Below, in pieces: positions 45,057 through 56,689 of a DNA stretch of 64,000 bases (its first letter is position 1; every line of letters starts with the position of its first letter). Location of the stretch: positions 137,172,052 to 137,236,051 of the forward strand of contig NC_088201.1 in the NCBI RefSeq assembly GCF_037126465.1, in the 5' to 3' direction. The notes below the pieces were generated by a model. It did not search any database. It saw only the letters and a program-made list of their open reading frames with translations, and was not told the origin of the DNA. A program made the position numbers and the translations under genes. This DNA comes from Ornithodoros turicata (lineage: Eukaryota > Arthropoda > Arachnida > Ixodida > Argasidae).

Positions 45057-47834
45057 AATACAGTACAAAATTCTCAAAACTGAAAGTAATTTGAGTAAAG
45101 CACTAAATACCCAGCTACTCTTTCAAGTACTTTAGTATTAGCAGCAACTGAAACTCCTATTCTGAATGTGGCTGTAAAAATGAAAGGAATAAACTGCATC
45201 TGTGATATTTAAGCACAGTGTTTATTTGTAAGGTCTTTATGTCAAGTAATGTTTTGTGTGTTTTGGTGAGCTCAAGTGGCATATTATGACCCAAAACTTT
45301 GTAACCGCTCCTGTTTGGCAGCTTGGGTCTTCCAACTTCTGAGGCATGTTTATTGTTTTGGTAACCAAGGAAATAAATGCCGGGATTATCTTGTACCTAA
45401 TCTCCTGGGGATTCACCTGCGAATATGAATAGGAACAGTTTTCTGATGAAGGGGTCGGGATATTGACAAGCAAGGCCAAGCATAGACCAGCTTATTGTAC
45501 AGCAGGATGAATGACAGATGTGCGAATTCCCAAAAATAAAGAAGGAAAAAGCTGGGGGGAGTTCCAGTGAGCTGAAAATCTGGACACTGAGGAGAAGCTT
45601 GCGGGGCACGACATGTCGAGGAAAGAGCGTTTTGAGTACTGAGTAGCAAGTAGTGAGAGAAGTGTTTTAAATGCGTTGAAAATACTTGTCACAAAAAGTA
45701 TTAGGTACAGTATCAAAATACAGAAAAAGTATACTGTGTTTTGAGTACGTACAAGTCTGCATGAGGCCGTAACACTAACAAGACCGCTGATGCTGACATG
45801 GCTGATAGGTTGGAAAAAGTCAGGCAACAGCTCCAAGCCATGCGCATGTGCTGGCATTCTTGCAAAATGAACAGCAGTGGGTGTTGCTCATTCACAAAAG
45901 CCACAAAAACATCATAGTGCAATGCCATACCACCAACAGCTTTGTCAATTTTCTGTCATGCCAACCCACGGCAGAAGATTGTCTAAACTAAGACACCCTG
46001 GAGGCCACTGTGTTCTTTCCAAATACATATTTATTGTACTTTCAGCAGAGGGAGTGTTATGCGAAACGAATATGATGGTGTGGATATTGTTGTGAGCTGA
46101 ACATTCTTTCAAACTGAAACATTCATTCTGCAGCAGACAAAAGAGTGAAATACACTTGAAACTTACTATTACAGGTGCAAAAGAGGGCAGACTTATGTGA
46201 AAACACAGCATGCCACATTAAAGATCCATTACAGCTTCTGCCCTGTGAAAGCTTTGCAGTGCATTACCACCTATCAATACAACCACAGCGTTCAGCTTTG
46301 GATGCATGAGCTGCGGACTGGTTCTTACTTTCAAATCATCTGAAAATGTGCACATGGTGTGTACCCCTGCAGTACGAGATAATCATTTGACTTTAAGATG
46401 TGTAACCAGCAGTTTTGAGAAAAGCTGCTAAAAAGATACAAATTACAGTAAGCTGCATTATCCGATGCAGAAAAGTTTGTTTCAGTTGCTGTACAGTCAC
46501 CCGCAAAATTACCAAATCGCCCATAGTAACTGGACAACTGCTGCAACTTGCAGTTTCTCTTTTGCCACAAGCTCAGACAAGAACAGACCGCCCAAGAGAC
46601 CATGCTCCATAGGTTACCACAACTAAAGGCAGCTGTGAATTCTATTATTGCAAGTAGATCCCCTTTCAATCAGCATGACGCACAGATGGTAATTATTCGT
46701 ATATCGGCTTTTGGATGCACACAGTCGACAGAACAAAAAAGAAAAGAAAACATTCTAGAGTACTAGACTCTTCCATCTAGATACAGGGAAGGCATACATC
46801 ACCACTCCCTTCTGCCCAGAGATCCCCCCCCCCCTCTAAAATTTCTCAGGTGATTCCACCCCAGCTCGGCCACCAAGACGTTCTGGTAGTGAGTACAGCG
46901 CAGCGAATTACATCCTGTACTGTCAAACTCATGCTGTAGGACCACAGTCATGCAGATGATTGTACCATGCATTTGTCCATAATCATTTGAAAGTGACTGT
47001 TCAATGCATATATTGCGCACCTATACGAGCAAAAATGCGTGCGGGCACGCAAACTCAATGTGGATAATCAAGAACCGTTTGTGCCCAACTCAATCAATGC
47101 AAGGTATTCTGCTTTTTTCGTCTAAGGTTTTCACCTTTGGCTGCTAGGTATTCATTGAGCGTCGTGAGACAATGTGCTAGTCTTTTTTGTCATTGTCGGT
47201 CGCGTGATTATGCATCTTAATGTTGAAATGCCGTTCATAATGAATCCATATTGTCACGAAGCGAAATGGGTCGGCGAGTCGTCGAATAAACAGCAAACGG
47301 TTTATTAAACTACTTGGTAGCAAAAGCACCAGAGTGAATACAACCGAGTCCTCTCAACACAACCGAGTCCAAAGAATGAATACTCCAGCCTGGAGCGCAC
47401 AAGCATTTAAGCGGCGCGCCGAAAAGTCTAGAAACTGCACTGCGTTTGCCAGAGATCAGGCGATGTGTCTGGAATCCTCTTACTTCTTCTTCAGCACGCG
47501 CCGGGATGAGATGTACTGTTTCGTGCCTGCCCTGGAAGTTTCTCGAAGATGATTCGTGGCAATATTCTAATGTACTGTGTTCTAACGTAATAATATGTAC
47601 AAATAAAACGGGGAAGCTGTGCAGATATGTCACCATTGTGCCACGACTCTTTCCGTGTGTAAGAAAAATTCCGCAAGTGGAACCTTCACCAAGCATACCC
47701 CCCCCCCCCCCAGCAGTGAATTTCTGGAGAAATCACTGCTTCCGCCCCCTTACCTTCATTTGGAGGGGGGTGCGAAGCTTTGAATATTGCTCGCGAGTCC
47801 GCACAAATTGACTACATCCTTTCAATCGCCGACC
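45057..47834. other. 31-kb element interior, right part, unassigned
   Basis: No gene was recognised. 45060-45180 and 45640-45750 are rich in AGTATTTT/TACTTT-type words, a simple-repeat style common in arthropods. Around 45862-45900 the frame LAFLQNEQQWVLLIHK resembles QAFLQNEQPWVMLFRK at 39546-39594, on the other side of the TTAA element. A C tract lies at 47699-47711. Confidence 0.4.
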
Positions 47835-48466
47835 GAGAACGCAAGAATAGCAGCACACTTAAATTCTACTTCAGTTCTCTAGCCAAGTGTACGGAACACA
47901 GTGGAAATGAAAATCGTAGTTGCCCTTCGTGTTTGGCTATACGGAATACTTTGCCCTTATTCAGAATCCCATCACAGCAGAAAGGCGTGCTCTTAGTGGT
48001 TCTGCTACCGGCTACGATACCAGAGGCCAGAAGCGAAAAGTGCAATTAAGAAAACGCGACGAATTCCACAATTTCTTGCGTCCTGAGCGGCCGTTGAGTT
48101 TATTGACACTTGGGTGCATCTACTGACCGTGCTTGATCCATGCGCGTTCAACACACACACACACCAAACAAAACGGAACGCTACACGGAACGAAGGCTGG
48201 CCACATAACTTTCACCACTGCAACAGTGTACTACGAGTAGCAGTTCATCTCCCACTTTCTTTGCTCCTTGCACCTGCTCTTCGCAATAATTCAATTCACA
48301 TTCCAGTCCGTAAACACAAACTGGCCGCCATGTTGACCGCAGTAGCGGCTGCGTTGGGTTGCGTCCGTTTCTGGCTCCCGCAGGTTTTCAGGGTGCCGCA
48401 GCGCCAACCAATAGGGATGCAGCGCATTCTCCTATGAGTAAACTAGCCTACGTTACGGAATTTCGC
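47835..48466 (-). repeat. Right terminal inverted repeat of 31-kb element
   Basis: Mirror of 17318-17876, with an extra block of about 70 bp near 47900-47980 that the left arm lacks. It ends CGTTACGGAATTTCGC against the duplicated 9-mer. Confidence 0.85.
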
Positions 48467-49313
48467 GGCCCGGCCGCTTTTTCTTCAGTGCCTTATGCAC
48501 ATCCCAGAGAACCTAGCAGTAATATGCACTATTGATGGTCATACCACTGGGCAGAACATCAACATGAACAACGCCAGCATTGCCCCAGTAAACCTTGGCC
48601 ATGACCTTACCCGCAGACGGGATGCTTCGGAACTTCTTGGGAGCTGGCGAGCCCGGTTGCTTCCACTGTTTTGATGAGCGTTTAGACGCAGGAGTGAAAT
48701 TGTGCACCCACGTTTCATCGCACGTGATGATCGGGTCACGGAACGGCTGTCCTTCAGTTTCGAAACTGTACCTTAGCTCTTGAGAGATTCCCAGTCTTCT
48801 CTGCCGGTGAAACACGGAGAGCTGCCTCGGGACCCAACGGGCACTAACTTCCCGAAAGTGGAGGTGTTCATGAATAATACTGCTCAACGTTCCCACAGAA
48901 AAGTCCGTCTTTCGAGCCAGTTCGAGACATGTTATCTGTCGCTCCTTGAGGATCAGGCGCTCCATAAGTTGGATGTTCTCAGACACTGGGCTCTGAGCCG
49001 CCACGGCCGGGATCGTCCTGCACTGATGTGCGGCCGTCTCGGAACCGTTTGCACCACTCGAACGCTTTGACGCGGCTAATTGTATCGTGGCAATACTGAG
49101 CCTGAAGACTTCTGTGAATTTCGCTGTTCGATGTGCGCGCTCATCTCGTTGTCGGTCATCTTGTCCAGCACGTGTCTTCTGTTTTAGACAAACTTTGGAC
49201 CACTACGTCGTGAACGCGGACGCCTGTCGCGTGTGAAAAGCACGGAAAAGAACTAGCGCGAGTCATTTGTACGATCCGGAGACAGAAAGTCCCGGTTTGA
49301 CTTGAACACCCCG
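48467..49313 (-). mobile_element. Mariner element, N-terminal half (split copy)
   Basis: The outer end carries the TIR (CCCGGTTTGACTTGAACACC) followed by TA at 49314-49315. The transposase starts near MTDNEMSAHIEQRNSQ, with one or more frame breaks in the first helix-turn-helix. It then reads ERLILKERQITCLELARKTD, the second HTH, then IITCDETWVHNFTPASKRSS (first catalytic Asp), HVDVLPSGMTINSAYYC, a stop, and VLWDVHKALKKKRPG. It ends exactly where the other half begins. With 16908-17317 it makes about 1.25 kb, the normal size of a mariner. Confidence 0.93.
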
Positions 49314-49315
49314 TA

Positions 49316-51940
49316 GACTGTTATGCATGAAAATCATAGTGGCGAAATGATATTTATACTATACTGTTTAAATCAGTTCAATGTGCAGTGCACACCTTGG
49401 ACTTCTGGCTGCGCCAAGAGGCTCCACAACTTCGGTGATGAGAAACCTAAAACAAAAATGCTGCAGTGTAGTTGCGTAGGGAAATAACGATCAATGCATA
49501 GCATATACCTGTGTTTGTAGGCAGTGCATCTGTTTTGCAGACCAAAGAGGAAAGGAACAGAGTTCAATGACGACATCATGAAAGAAGACAATTTTTTTTT
49601 ACTTGGAACGGCTGGTCGAGTCCTCTATGTGCCAACAAAAAATTTCCCTCACCTACACCTCTCAGTCTTTCGCTCATGGGTAGAACTGCCACGCGAAAGA
49701 AAATGAAGAAGTGTCATCATACTCTACAAGAAAGGCTAAGAATGCTTGCTGTAATTCTTGAAACATTCCTATTCACCTTCCTGCTGGTGTGGACGCCCCT
49801 GCAGTGTATGTAATGAATTTCGTTAGACCAGGTGGAAAACATCCGATTGCATTTTCTATATACCCGTACTCCTGATGCTGTTGTGGAGCACTACTAATCA
49901 TCCATCTGTCAAGAAAACGATAGCGAATAAGGCTGCAACAGAAATTCGAAGCCGTCACAATTCGTACCTTGGCGCCGAATAGACGCTAGTGCGTACCCTC
50001 ATGTTCCTGCGAAATAAGCCATTCTCTAAAACCATAGCAGCCCTCTGTAATCGTATGACAATATACCGTCGACATCCCATAATTCGGGAAACAGAAAGAG
50101 CGTGGGCGGTTGCAATGGTTGCGCCATTTCGAAAGGCAGTACACCAGAACATGCGTCGCGCCCCGGAACTGGCCTCGACCTTCCCCAGCGTTCTTCGGCT
50201 CCGAAGAAGGGGCGCGCAGGGTGCACCCGGGTGCACCGGAAGTCACTTTGGAGGTGTTATGTGATCTCCTGAAAGAACGAACATTCCCGTAGCACGAACA
50301 TAACGCGCCCATTGTTTCCGTCGGCTCAGCGGAAAACCGATGACGGTGCCCGATTTCCCGTGGAAAAATCGTACTATGCGGTTGACGCTTTAATCGGAGA
50401 CGTCCGGGGCGCACCGGTGCGGTTTATCGAAAATGCGCTGCAGCACCAGGGCGCCCCGGTGCAGCATATATATCGAGGATGCTCTGTGACAGCAGTAGAC
50501 GACCTGAGCCCCTACGTCATGGATTACGTTTTGCCGTAGTGCCGTAAACGTTATAGATTGGTGGGCATTATCAGCTTTATCAGCCTATCAGCCGACACAT
50601 TTTTTCCGCTTCTTGCCCGCCACAGCAAAATATAACTTCGAACCCGCCTTCTTGTGGCATCACATGTTTTTAAACAGAGGGTCGTCTATACAAAAGAAAC
50701 AAGATTCGACTGTTGTGTTGTTTATGATTTACACGACGAATTTGGACGTTTCCTCTACTTGTTAAGCAGAGCGACAATGCAGAGAGGGGTGCTATTGCTA
50801 TCCTCAAAAGGTATCCTGGGTTGTTCGGTCCAGAGTTCGAGGTAACTCGTTCCTGTAACTAAGTTCCTTTTTTTGGTATATTGTAACTTAACTCGGTACT
50901 TTTGCGCCGTGGTAACTTTCAGAGGAACGAAGTCCTTTTTCAGGTAACTTTGCCAAAGTAACTTCAGTTCATTTCCAAGTTACTTTTCACTCACTTTTCA
51001 CTCACGTCCACAAATTTTTTTGCGTTCTCTCCGGTTTTAATGCCATTTTTGCCATAAACGTGATATTCAATCAATTACAGTATTTTATTTAGGAAGTAAG
51101 AACCGCTGCCATTGAAATGAAGCTGAACTATTGTGCGCCCACAGGGAGTAAGATGCAAAGTTTCGAACAGACCGAACGCCATCATGACATTGGTAGACAG
51201 ACTGAAACCGAAACAAATCGGAAGGAGAGGGCTGGGTTCTACGAACTGACACTTGTTCGCTGCCTCTTTTGTTCTTTTTGACGGGTAACCTCTCAATCTA
51301 TGGTTCGGACAGATAGTTTGAGCAGGCCAATAGGACGCCGCTCGTCCGCCGCACCATTGTCGAGCTTCTTGAGAGGGAGATCAAGAGGCAAAGCTTTTTC
51401 GCACTTTGTTGCGCCTTTAACATCTCCTGAACGGTTTGAATGCTTTGCCACTTTTCAATGTTTACTCTGTTTCGTCCTTTCACAAGACGTAATGGAAATG
51501 GCACGAGGCGGTCGCTTGGCTACTGGATTTCTAATGTCCTGCAAAGACGATCTGATAGCACAGAACATCAACTCTTCCGTAATCAAGGTAACTCGTCGCT
51601 TATTATGATTTTTAAATGCGATAGCATTTCTGAGCGAACCTCTCGAGTTTTCTTGAGGCTGGGTACTCGCAGCGTAAGCCCTGCACCCAATGGCCGCCTC
51701 TTGAAAATCACGTTTTCAAGCGTGGCTACAAAACAGGCGTGAGAGAGAAGTAGAGAGAGAGGACGCGCTTGAGATGTGTAAAGCCGGCACGCGAGCGTGT
51801 CTCGCGAAAACGCCCAAGAGTGCCTACTTTACCTAAATAACAATAATAATTCGTATATTTACGTAACGAGACAGTTATTACCATGAGCGACGTCTCGGGA
51901 CTAATTTTGCAAGCTGGAGAGTTTTTTTTCTTTTTTTTTA
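49316..51940. other. Unassigned DNA outside the nested element
   Basis: No gene was recognised. 50120-50480 is GC-rich with repeated GGTGCACC and GCGCACCGGTGCGG-type words and could be a promoter-like or MITE region. 50835-51000 holds degenerate copies of GTAACT(T)..GTT, listed separately. Short overlapping frames on both strands in 49950-50480 reflect GC content rather than coding. Confidence 0.4.
50835..51000. repeat. Degenerate GTAACTT motif cluster
   Basis: GGTAACTCGTTCC, TGTAACTAAGTTCC, TTGTAACTTAACTC, GGTAACTTTC, GGTAACTTTGCC, AAGTAACTTC and AAGTTACTTTT follow one another within about 150 bp. The unit is irregular, so this is a decayed simple repeat. Confidence 0.75.
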
Positions 51941-51944
51941 AGGC

Positions 51945-52180
51945 GCGCCGATGGCGCAACATATGGCGCACCGTATTTAACGTCCCTCACGGAAGACGGC
52001 GTGTAAGAGCACCTTGTACGCTCTCACCAAGCTGCTGGGATCCTGAACCGCTTCCGAACCCGCAATCTTGCAATCAGTTGGCCCAGAGTCACAGAATAGC
52101 TTCAGAGTACTGGCAACTGATGTACAACTTCAAGTTCTACGCCAGGGGGCGCCGTGTGGGGACGCCAGATTGGTTCTGTT
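51945..52180 (-). repeat. SINE with degenerate tRNA-like head
   Basis: On the plus strand the tail comes first (TTTAACGTCCCTCACGGAAG, CACCTTGTACGCTCTCACCA, AGCTGCTGGG), followed by the inverse of a tRNA head with B box GGTTCGGAAGC (inverse of 52050-52070) and an A-box region near 52110-52130. The tail matches the fragment at 14049-14115. Confidence 0.65.
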
Positions 52181-52397
52181 AAGTTCGTCTGCTATGTTAA
52201 TGACGGATCCCGTTTATAGACGTTTATTCGGTCTTCCTTATTCAACCACGCTTTTGCGTCTGCCTTGACGACAATGAATCAAGACCCTCTAAACAAAATC
52301 GCACGTGCTGTGACGGTCAACACACTGCAATTCGCGATGTGAAATAAATTTGCCGCAGCGTGCGGTCGCTTTCCCTGGGCGGAAAGAAACTGCAGTC

Positions 52398-52540
52398 TTA
52401 AAAATGAACTTCACCGCATAGCACGCTCCTAGCCAACCATCAACCCGAACGACATAGGTATCCCCCCTGATTTGTTGAAAACGGGAGGCGACCGCCTCTT
52501 TGTGTATCGCTTATACAGTACATAAACGTTCAAAAAAAGG
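52398..52540. mobile_element. Hairpin MITE, copy 3 (left half only)
   Basis: TTAAAAATGAACTTCACCGC, CACGCTCCTAGCCAACCATC, then TTTGTTGAAAACGGGAGGCG match copy 1. The right arm is absent: a SINE tail starts at about 52560 where the loop would be, so the copy is truncated. Confidence 0.75.
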
Positions 52541-52559
52541 GTTCGCATCGGGGCGCCAG

Positions 52560-52700
52560 ATATGCGGTCTCGGTGCTTTCCCTGGGATTTCCTCAGACGC
52601 TTTAAGACGAGTGTTGGCGCAGTTCCTCCTGAAGTGGGCCCGGGACACACGATTCTCCCGAGCAACATTCCGCCACGCCGGCAGGCAGATCGCTCGTAAA
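52560..52700 (+). repeat. SINE tail fragment
   Basis: TCCCTGGGATTTCCTCAGAC, GGCGCAGTTCCTCCTGAAGT and GGGCCCGGGACACA match the tail of the SINE at 59471-59765. It is followed by a CA microsatellite at 52703-52719. The head is missing. Confidence 0.72.
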
Positions 52701-53154
52701 TAGCACACACACACACACAATATCCCCACCACACACAAACTACTGATTGCCAGTTCGGTCAGCGACTACAGTCTCCACAGGCATCTACTGATCATCGTCA
52801 GAGAATGCCCGCGATGAGCTCACAAATGCTATCGCATTTCACTGACAGTCTGCACAGTGATTTCTGTCGTAATTTTGAGTTGCTTTAATTATTCGTAGTT
52901 TTTCGCATTTTAACAATAATGGCTTTCTAGATTGGTGTTTTGTCAGCCGACTGATCTAACCGTCCACAGGCGTCCACGGAAGGTATAGGAAGGCCGCCTT
53001 GTATTGTATAAAATTATTGTCGGACGCATTTGGAGCATCTATTGAATTTTTCTTGAAGAATGGTGACCGGCCTTGAACAATCAGAATGAAAGAGTGGCAA
53101 CTGCAGGAACATTAACTTGCTCACGTGTAAATCCACTCCAATTACAATCTACTT

Positions 53155-53395
53155 CATCTGCGGCAGCTCAGTCGGTAACGTGCTGGATGGCTGACCTCAA
53201 GATCGTGGGTTCGATCGCGGCCGAGGGCGGTAGCAATGTGGGGGAAGTAAACATTGCTTCCAGCACCGTGTGTCGGAGATTTCCGACGCACGTCAAAAGA
53301 CCCTCAGGTGGTCCAAATTATTCGCAGCCCTACCCTGTGGCACGTGCAACATTTCGCCACACTGCGCAGACAAACCTTCCGTGTAACACCACGGT
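53155..53395 (+). repeat. tRNA-derived SINE with CAGGTGGTC core
   Basis: The head has an A box (GGCAGCTCAGTCGGTAACGT) and a B box (GTGGGTTCGATCGCGGCCGA). The body contains GACGCACGTCAAAAGACCCT, CAGGTGGTCCAAATTATTC and GCAGCCCTACCCTGTGGC. This order of tRNA head and AGGTGGTC-type core is, from memory, a very common tick SINE form and one of the better clues to the organism. Confidence 0.8.
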
Positions 53396-53810
53396 ACCAT
53401 TATTATTTTATTTTATTGTTCGCGTCGCCTGTTTTCTGCTGTTATTGTTTGTATCTGGCATGCTTTGTGTGACCAGAAATTGAACGCATATTTTATGCTA
53501 ATTCGTTCAGGAAATGTCAATTGCTGTTTATTCGCACGGATGCCTGGATTGCGTTGCAGTCTTCCTGGACACACAAAACCGAGTATGTTCAAAGACGCTC
53601 GTTTTATATCACAAAATTTCAGGAAAAATCAATATGGTTCGTGTGTTGTTGCGTACATTCTCAATAGACAGCCTATGGAGTCTTCTCAGTGTTGCTAAAT
53701 GACTGAGTCCGTAACGACCGCTTGGCAGAGCAATATTTGGTGTTACTCGTGTATATTACTCGTTGCGTAAAAACTGCTCAAGGCATTACGTGTCTGAAGT
53801 CTTCAAATTA

Positions 53811-54813
53811 GGGTGGGTTTCACACGAGGGACGCATCCCTGGGATAAGTCCATGGATGGTGTAAACGTCACAGCCTACGTCATCAAAATGTGCGTGTTCT
53901 CCCGTCCGTGGGGGCCGGAATCCCACCGCGCCTCCGATGCACAAACGGTCCCCGTGCTGGCGGGAGACTTGAGGACGGACCAACGTCGTTTGACCGTTTT
54001 TTTTTTTTTCTTCTTTCGACAGGTTGTTTGACAGCTCTGACAATGTGTGTTTCAGCTCTGACCGCTGAAGCAGAGGGTATTCGAAGAACCGCGTAATCAA
54101 AAAGAGGAATCATGTGTGGGTCTTCACGAAGCAAGAAAAAATGGGGAAACGAAGGGGGGATATCTTTATTAATAAAAAAGAAAGGAAAGGTCAGCCAGAC
54201 GGAGGTCGGGAGGGTTTTGCTTCCAGCAAGCGGATCTCCACATACGATACCCACTATAGCACGGCGTGGAAATTTGATCTTACTGCACGATACAACAACT
54301 ACAGATAGATTATGAGTTTTGCATATGCATATGCCGCTTTGCCCTGTAAATAGCTTTTAGTACGTGTCCAGACTCGAGAACTGACAGTTGTCGGTATCCT
54401 TCGCAGAAACCTCAATGCAGTTTGAGTTCTTTCTGTTCAACGAAGTGGACAGTGTATGATTCCGCGGCACGGCAACACTGCTCCTACGCAAAGGCGTCGA
54501 CGAAATATGTGTTGTCATCGACGATAGCAGTTTCTGTTTTATTTCGCTGGTGCAGTGGTTTCCTACATTGTGGAATGTTCGATATGAAATGTAGCCCAAC
54601 GTACAAAATGTCATTTTTTTTGTTTAATCACAGTGCAGTAAAGTGACAAAACTCGTTCACGCAGCCTGATAAGTGTAGTTGGAGACGGACTTATCCGCTC
54701 CCATCCCTCGTCGCGTGTAAATGCTTGGCAGTGACGGGGACTCCACGGTCCACGTGACGTCACCGCGTTAAATCGGATTTCTCCCGGGTACTGTCCCTAT
54801 TGTGAACCCGCCC
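53811..54813. mobile_element. 1.0-kb TIR element with TTA duplication (Harbinger-like)
   Basis: The left end GGGTGGGTTTCACACGAGGG and right end CCCTATTGTGAACCCGCCC are inverted copies with a few differences; further in, AAACGTCACAG faces CACGTGACGTC. Flanked by TTA at 53808-53810 and 54814-54816. A TTA duplication with GG-starting TIRs is typical of PIF/Harbinger elements. No transposase inside. A short T-rich, pyrimidine tract lies at 53998-54020. Confidence 0.8.
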
Positions 54814-54929
54814 TTACAAGGAAGAATTAGAACGGTACCATTTTATTTATTATTTATTTTGACACACTGCCAGCCCCCTGTTGGGGGCCAAGGCAAGAGA
54901 GGACTACAGTATAGGTGTGTACTCAAACA

Positions 54930-55085
54930 AACGAAGACAATGAATAACGTACTGATGTCACGACCCGTCCACCAGTTTAACTGAGCATTCAAGATTCTTA
55001 GCATTGACAGCATCTGCGGACAAGCTGTTTCATTCGATCACGGTACGCGGGAAATAACTAAATTTGTTACAGTCGTTACGTGGCA
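54930..55085 (-). pseudogene. LINE RT C-terminal motif
   Basis: The minus-strand frame reads CNKFSYFPRTVIE*NSLSAD then AVNAKNLECSVKLVDGS and a stop. The FPRTVIEWN motif (Trp is a stop here) is the conserved C-terminus of CR1/L2-type reverse transcriptases. It completes the fragment at 57060-57775. Confidence 0.8.
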
Positions 55086-55097
55086 AAAAAATGTCTG

Positions 55098-56576
55098 AAT
55101 TGGGTAGTTTCATTTTAAATCGAACAACGTATGAAAGTCGTATTTTTGAATTCGCCCAGAAAAAATATATGTTAGAGGACAGTTCAAACGACGCAAATCG
55201 CGCCACGTGCGATGCTCGTGCGTGTAGTAGTTCCCGCGTAGGAGAGGGGGAAAGCCGGAGGCTGCTTGGGCGCGCTTTCTTCTGGACCGACTTTGACGGG
55301 ATCTAGCACCGCTACCTTTATGCCTAGGAACCGGATGATTTTTGTGATTATAGGCTGCGCCATAGACACTGTCGACAGTCACCCACAGTACTCTGAGAGC
55401 CACAGATTTTCTGTTAAAAAATGCCAAACTTGGCGTAAACGTTCAAAAAGGCAAACTTTGTTACCAATTTGCTTCATGACGGAACCTCTGAGAACATCGA
55501 GCTTAGTGCCATTCGATAGGACATTGAAAGAGCTTTCGTGCTGTATAGAGCACACTGCCTGGGGGACTGGCGGCAACCTGAAACAAAAGCTAAGATGTTA
55601 CCAGTGGATAAAGACCTCTACGAGGCGCTTCGTTTCTTCTCACTGCTTTGTCGGCATGTTCGTCGAACTGGGGCTTCTCGTCAAGGGCGCACAGGCAACT
55701 CATGTACTCTCCCACGGTTTGAATGAGTCTGACGGAACTGGGAGGCCATTGGGTAAACGTAAAGTGATGCTCTGGGGACACTACAACAAGCTCACGCAGT
55801 GTGGTAATTGATTTCTCCGTCAGCGGGACACTTGTAGCAAAGAAGAGGTTGAAGGTCTCGTGCTCGTGGGTGGGGCGCGCAAGGCCGCAGCCTCGTGCAC
55901 CTTGCCTGACAAAAAAAATCGCTGCGCGTCTCTCAGGCAAAAATAAAAGATTGTCTCACTTGGTGTCTAAAGTAGAGACATGACGCCACCTTTTGAAAAA
56001 TAATCAAGGAAATCGAAGATGGCATTTTTGAGAAAACTGAGATGCAACATTGGCAATTTTCGCCTACGATGTGTGATTCTCAAGCTAATAACGCAGAAAC
56101 AACTGGGCTGAGAAAAATGAGCTCTCTACAGCGCGAAAGCTCTTTCAATGTCCTATCGAATGGCACTAAGCTCGATGTTCTCAGAGGTTCCGTCATGAAG
56201 CAAATTGGTAACAAAGTTTGGCCTTTTTGAACGTTTACGCCAAGTTTGGCATTTTTTAACAGAAAATCTGTGGCTCTCAGAGTTCTGTGGGTGACTGTCG
56301 ACAGTGTCTATGGTGCAGCCTTTAATCAGAAAAAACCTCCAGTTCGTAGACATAAAATTAGCGGTGCTAGATCCCGTCAAAGTCGGTCCAGATGAAAGCT
56401 TGCTCAAGCAGCATCAGACTTTCCCCCTCTCCTACGCGGAAACTACTACACACACGAGCGTCGCACGTGGCGCAATTTGCGTCGTTTGAGCTGCCCTCTA
56501 ACATATTTTTTTTTCTGGCCGAAGTAAAAAATACGACTTTCACACGTTGTTCGATTTAAAATGAAACTACCCAATT
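55098..56576. mobile_element. Foldback element with ~455-bp arms
   Basis: Arms at 55098-55551 and 56120-56576 are inverted copies, about nine in ten bases alike by eye, starting AATTGGGTAGTTTCATTTTA and running through GACTTTGACGGGATCTAGCA, GACACTGTCGACAGTCACCC and CGATAGGACATTGAAAGAGC. The middle (55552-56119) is unique and has no recognised gene. It splits the LINE. No target duplication was seen. The arms carry parallel open frames (AVLDPVKVGP, PLSYAETT), but these read through terminal repeats and may be chance. Confidence 0.8.
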
Positions 56577-56689
56577 GTAAATTGTGCTCTTTCCTGGTGC
56601 GGAAGTCAGATAAAGGTGTAAGGTAATAGGTAGCAGCAATTTTGAGTTTGCCCTTAACTAGCTGATAAAAAAAAATTACCTGAAAGTTG

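Larger units (their letters stand above)
17318..48466. mobile_element. 31-kb TIR transposon (nested insertions), 9-bp TSD
   Basis: The element interrupts a mariner. Flanking 9-mers are GGCCTGGCC (17309-17317) and GGCCCGGCC (48467-48475), one mismatch. The left end GCGACATTCCGTAACG and right end CGTTACGGAATTTCGC are inverted copies, and similarity continues inward for over 500 bp. Removing the three recognised later insertions (17942-19336, 19552-34286, 39684-45056) leaves about 9.6 kb. A 9-bp TSD with long TIRs is usual for Mutator-like elements; 8-bp groups (P, hAT, Merlin) are alternatives. No transposase was recognised in the remaining sequence. Confidence 0.85.

Noticed and set aside
16908..49313. 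The mariner pieces as two independent copies
   Set aside because: They are complementary halves, in the same orientation, each with one outer TIR, joined by the same codons, and with a duplicated 9-mer and inverted repeats at the break.
55266..55811. 181-aa plus-strand frame in the foldback element
   Set aside because: It runs through one arm into the unique middle and has no partner in the other arm's corresponding strand, and no domain was recognised.
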